Shown piece after piece: positions 61,994 through 64,000 of a stretch of DNA of 64,000 nucleotides. This DNA comes from DASUSH01 sp963785155. Its GTDB lineage: Bacteria; Actinomycetota; Thermoleophilia; Solirubrobacterales; 70-9. Below the pieces are notes generated by a model that saw only the letters and a list, made by a program, of their open reading frames with translations, made no database searches and was not told where the DNA came from. Position 1 is the stretch's first letter, and the number at the start of each line of letters is the position of its first letter. The position numbers and the translations under genes were made by a program. The stretch is from assembly GCA_963785155.1 (NCBI GenBank), contig CAWAUB010000007.1:62001-126000 (forward strand), written 5' to 3'.

Positions 61994-62737
61994 ATGGATG
62001 CGGTGGAGAGCGCCCGGGCTGCCCTGCGCGAGAACCCGACCTGGTACCACACGATCGAGCTCGCGCCCGGGGTGGTCACACCCGGCCACATCGACCTGCG
62101 CGAGGTGGCGTCGAAGGTCCTGCCCGCTGACCTTCGCGGCAAGCGCGCGCTCGACGTGGGCACGTTCGACGGCTTCTGGGCGTTCGAGCTGGAGCGCCGC
62201 GGTGCGGAGGTGGTCGCGCTGGATGTCGAGCGCCTGGAGGACAACGAGTGGCCGCCGAACTCCCGCGAGCGGCTGGCGCGCGAGCGGGAGCGCTGGGAGC
62301 TCGAGCTGGGGCGGGGCTTCCGAATTGCGAAGGAGGCGCTGGGCTCGGACGCCGAGCGGGTGGTCTGCAACGTCTACGACCTCGACGTGGAAGCGATCGG
62401 CGGGCCCGTCGACCTCGTCTTCGCCGGGGCGATCCTCGTCCACCTTCGGGATCCGGTTCGCGCCCTGGAGCGGATCCATGGGGTCCTGGCACCGGGGGGC
62501 GAGCTGCGCTCGATGGAGCCGATCTCCGCCGGGCTCAGCCTGCTTCTCCCGCGCCGCCCTGCGGCTCGCTTTCGCGCGGCCGAGACCGACTTCAACTGGT
62601 GGCAGGCGAACATCGCCGCGCTGCGGGCCTGGATGACGACCGCGGGCTTCCGGAACGCACGCCGCGCAGCGGTCGTTCGGCCTCCTTCCGTGCGCCAGAT
62701 GCGGCAGTTCTACGCCGTGCTCGCCGGCGAGCGATGA
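61994..62737 (+). CDS. CmoB-like SAM-dependent methyltransferase
   Basis: The 247-residue protein has NPTWYHTIELAPGVVTPGHIDLREVASKVLP, the segment of the CmoB/DUF1698 type, followed by SAM motif KRALDVGTFDGFWAFELERRGAEVVALDVERLEDNEWPPN. Then VDLVFAGAILVHLRDPVRALERIHGVLAPGGELRSMEP. CmoB itself modifies tRNA, but in this locus a sugar or carboxyl acceptor is more likely. ATG 61994 is preferred over TTG 61985. It overlaps the next gene (ATGA). Confidence 0.86.
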   Translation: MDAVESARAALRENPTWYHTIELAPGVVTPGHIDLREVASKVLPADLRGKRALDVGTFDGFWAFELERRGAEVVALDVERLEDNEWPPNSRERLARERERWELELGRGFRIAKEALGSDAERVVCNVYDLDVEAIGGPVDLVFAGAILVHLRDPVRALERIHGVLAPGGELRSMEPISAGLSLLLPRRPAARFRAAETDFNWWQANIAALRAWMTTAGFRNARRAAVVRPPSVRQMRQFYAVLAGER

Positions 62738-63678
62738 CAGCCACGCCGGAGATCGCGGTCGTGATCCCGACGCGGGCCCGCGAGTCGCGGCTCGCCTTTG
62801 CTCTGGAGGCGCTCGCCGCCCAGACACTCGCAGCCGACCGGTTCGAGGTGATCGTCGTCCGCGATGCCGACGCGCCGGAGCCGCTGGCGCCGATTCCGGA
62901 CGGGCTCGGGGTGCGCTACGTGACGGCGCCCGGATCGCATGGGCCGGTGGTCAAGCGCAACCTGGGCTGGCGCGCGGCGGGTGCCCCGCTCGTCGCCTTC
63001 ACCGACGACGACTGCCGGCCCGAGCCGGCCTGGCTCGAGAGTTTCGTCGAAGCCGCTCGCGACGACGGTGCGTTCCTCCAGGGCCGCACCGAGCCGGACC
63101 CGGAGGAACGCCACCTGCTCTATGGGCTGGCGCGATCGATGAAGGTCGTCGGGCCGAGCGACTGGTTCGAGACGTGCAACATCGCCTATCCCCGAGCTCT
63201 GCTCGAACGGCTCGATGGCTTCGACGAGAGCTTCGAGTTCGTCGGCGACGACACGGACCTCGGCTGGCGGGCGGTCGATGCCGGGGCCGGCCGGATCTAT
63301 GTCGACGGGGCGCGGGTGCGACACGCGGTTCTGTCCCGCTCGCTTCCGCGGGCTCTGCGCGAGCAGGGCCGGTTCGTGACCGCGCCGCTGATGGTCGCCC
63401 GCCATCCACAGCTCCGCCAGACGCTCTTCGCGCGCTGCTTCGTCAGCCAGGCCCAGGCGGCGCTCCTCCTCGCGTTCGCGGGCGCCCTGACCCGGCGGCC
63501 CGCGATCGCCCTGCTGGCCTCCGTCCCGTACCTCGACCCGTCGCTGAACCTGCACCGGCTGCCGCCGCGGACGCTCGCTCGCGTCCTGCTCCACCTTCCC
63601 GCGAGGGCGGCGGTGGACGTCGCCAAGATGGCGGTTCTACTCCGCGGGTCGGTTCGCTACCGCTCGCTGCTGGCGTAG
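62734..63678 (+). CDS. GT2-family glycosyltransferase, paralogue B
   Basis: The 314-residue protein repeats the blocks of paralogue A: IAVVIPTRARESRLAFALEALAAQTL, PLVAFTDDDCRPEPAWL, LQGRTEPDPEERHLLYGLARSMKV, FETCNIAYPRALLERLDGFDESFEFVGDDTDLGWR, and a matching C-terminal region ending LRGSVRYRSLLA (compare RGSVRHGVLLDL). The main differences are in the loop before the DDD site and in the last third, where acceptor specificity usually lies. Confidence 0.9.
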   Translation: MTATPEIAVVIPTRARESRLAFALEALAAQTLAADRFEVIVVRDADAPEPLAPIPDGLGVRYVTAPGSHGPVVKRNLGWRAAGAPLVAFTDDDCRPEPAWLESFVEAARDDGAFLQGRTEPDPEERHLLYGLARSMKVVGPSDWFETCNIAYPRALLERLDGFDESFEFVGDDTDLGWRAVDAGAGRIYVDGARVRHAVLSRSLPRALREQGRFVTAPLMVARHPQLRQTLFARCFVSQAQAALLLAFAGALTRRPAIALLASVPYLDPSLNLHRLPPRTLARVLLHLPARAAVDVAKMAVLLRGSVRYRSLLA

Positions 63679-63683
63679 CCACC

Positions 63684-64000
63684 ATGCGCATCGCCCTCGT
63701 CCATCCCACCTATTGGCCTGAGGTCCGGCGCGGCTCGGAGCGGCTGATCCACGATCTGGGGGCGCGGCTCGCGGATGCGGGGCACGACGTGACCCTGCTG
63801 ACGAGCCACCCGGCGCGGCGCACGGTGGCGACCGAGGACGGGATGCGCGTCATCCGCAGCCGTCGGCGCCGCCAGCCGCCGACGCTCGGCCTGCACGAGC
63901 GATTCCTCGGCAACGTCCACAACGTCGTCTGGCAGCTCGCGCGCGGGCACTACGACCTCGCGCACGCGTTCTACACCTCGGACGGGTGGGCGGCGGTGCG
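63684..64000 (+). CDS. GT4-family glycosyltransferase, 3' end outside window
   Basis: The first 105 residues are present and the frame is open at the right edge. MRIALVHPTYWPEVRRGSERLIHDLGARLADAGHDVTLLTSHP is the N-terminal Rossmann start of GT4 enzymes, with the conserved G-SERLIHDLG block that contacts the acceptor. VVWQLARGHYDLAHAFYTSDG follows. The nucleotide-sugar half is not visible. It continues the polysaccharide operon. Confidence 0.85.
   Translation, partial: MRIALVHPTYWPEVRRGSERLIHDLGARLADAGHDVTLLTSHPARRTVATEDGMRVIRSRRRRQPPTLGLHERFLGNVHNVVWQLARGHYDLAHAFYTSDGWAAV

Overview
The window is chromosomal DNA of a very GC-rich, actinobacterium-like organism. Codon use is strongly GC-biased, GTG and TTG starts are common, and neighbouring genes often overlap as GTGA or ATGA. 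Three traits point towards the class Thermoleophilia (Solirubrobacterales-like): a SigH-type sigma factor outside the Firmicutes, an acyltransferase-GpsA fusion, and many extracytoplasmic-function sigma factors. This placement is inferred from gene style, not from a marker-gene search. No transposase, phage gene, rRNA operon or CRISPR array is visible; one tRNA (Thr, TGT) is present.

Layout. 0-6 kb: a partial methyltransferase, a sigma factor with a membrane-anchored tail, a secreted protein, a palindromic repeat island, and an operon of hydrolase, acyltransferase and SRPBCC protein. 6-18.5 kb: housekeeping and regulation (cysS interrupted by a short palindromic insertion, rlmB, sigH, tRNA-Thr, a dehydrogenase, a PlsC-GpsA fusion, two more sigma factors with membrane partners, rhomboid protease, cobalamin-type binding protein, pterin dehydratase, wecB). 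18.5-25.8 kb: a DUF47/PiT phosphate uptake pair, TadE/TadG-like proteins including one joined to two peptidoglycan-hydrolase domains, small enzymes and a cupredoxin lipoprotein. 25.8-44.4 kb: uvrC, a secreted glycosidase, an ABC exporter, a glycolytic operon (gap-pgk-tpiA-gpmI) running into tgt, a Ser/Thr kinase with a lipoprotein, an M48 protease and argS. 44.4-64 kb: an exopolysaccharide locus with a polyprenyl-phosphate sugar transferase, at least eight glycosyltransferases, a Wzy-like polymerase, a Wzx-like flippase, two methyltransferases and three secreted clan GH-A glycosidases. It runs off the right edge.

The most unusual signal is a family of five nearly identical leaders of about 56-63 nt. 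Each lies between a -10-like hexamer and a start codon (before cysS, an ECF sigma gene, the DUF47/PiT operon, an NTF2-like gene and a lipoprotein/kinase operon). Each folds into two hairpins with a constant loop, and substitutions in the stems are compensated. The second hairpin always contains the first two bases of the downstream ATG. In three copies the leader also encodes a peptide ending in PNPPLRVRFGSISSA (one copy needs removal of one G), whose stop sits one base before the gene's ATG. The leader's own ATG lies close behind the -10 hexamer. This looks like a dispersed, structured, translation-controlling 5' leader. The loop of hairpin 1 recurs in a terminator-like hairpin at 31481 with another covarying stem.

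Many conserved genes carry one-base frameshifts in or next to C/G runs (gpsA, pgk, tpiA, gpmI twice, uvrC, the rhomboid, anti-sigma and Wzy genes, and others). Because these include core glycolytic genes, they are more likely sequence errors than real pseudogenes. Coordinates below span the reconstructed genes.
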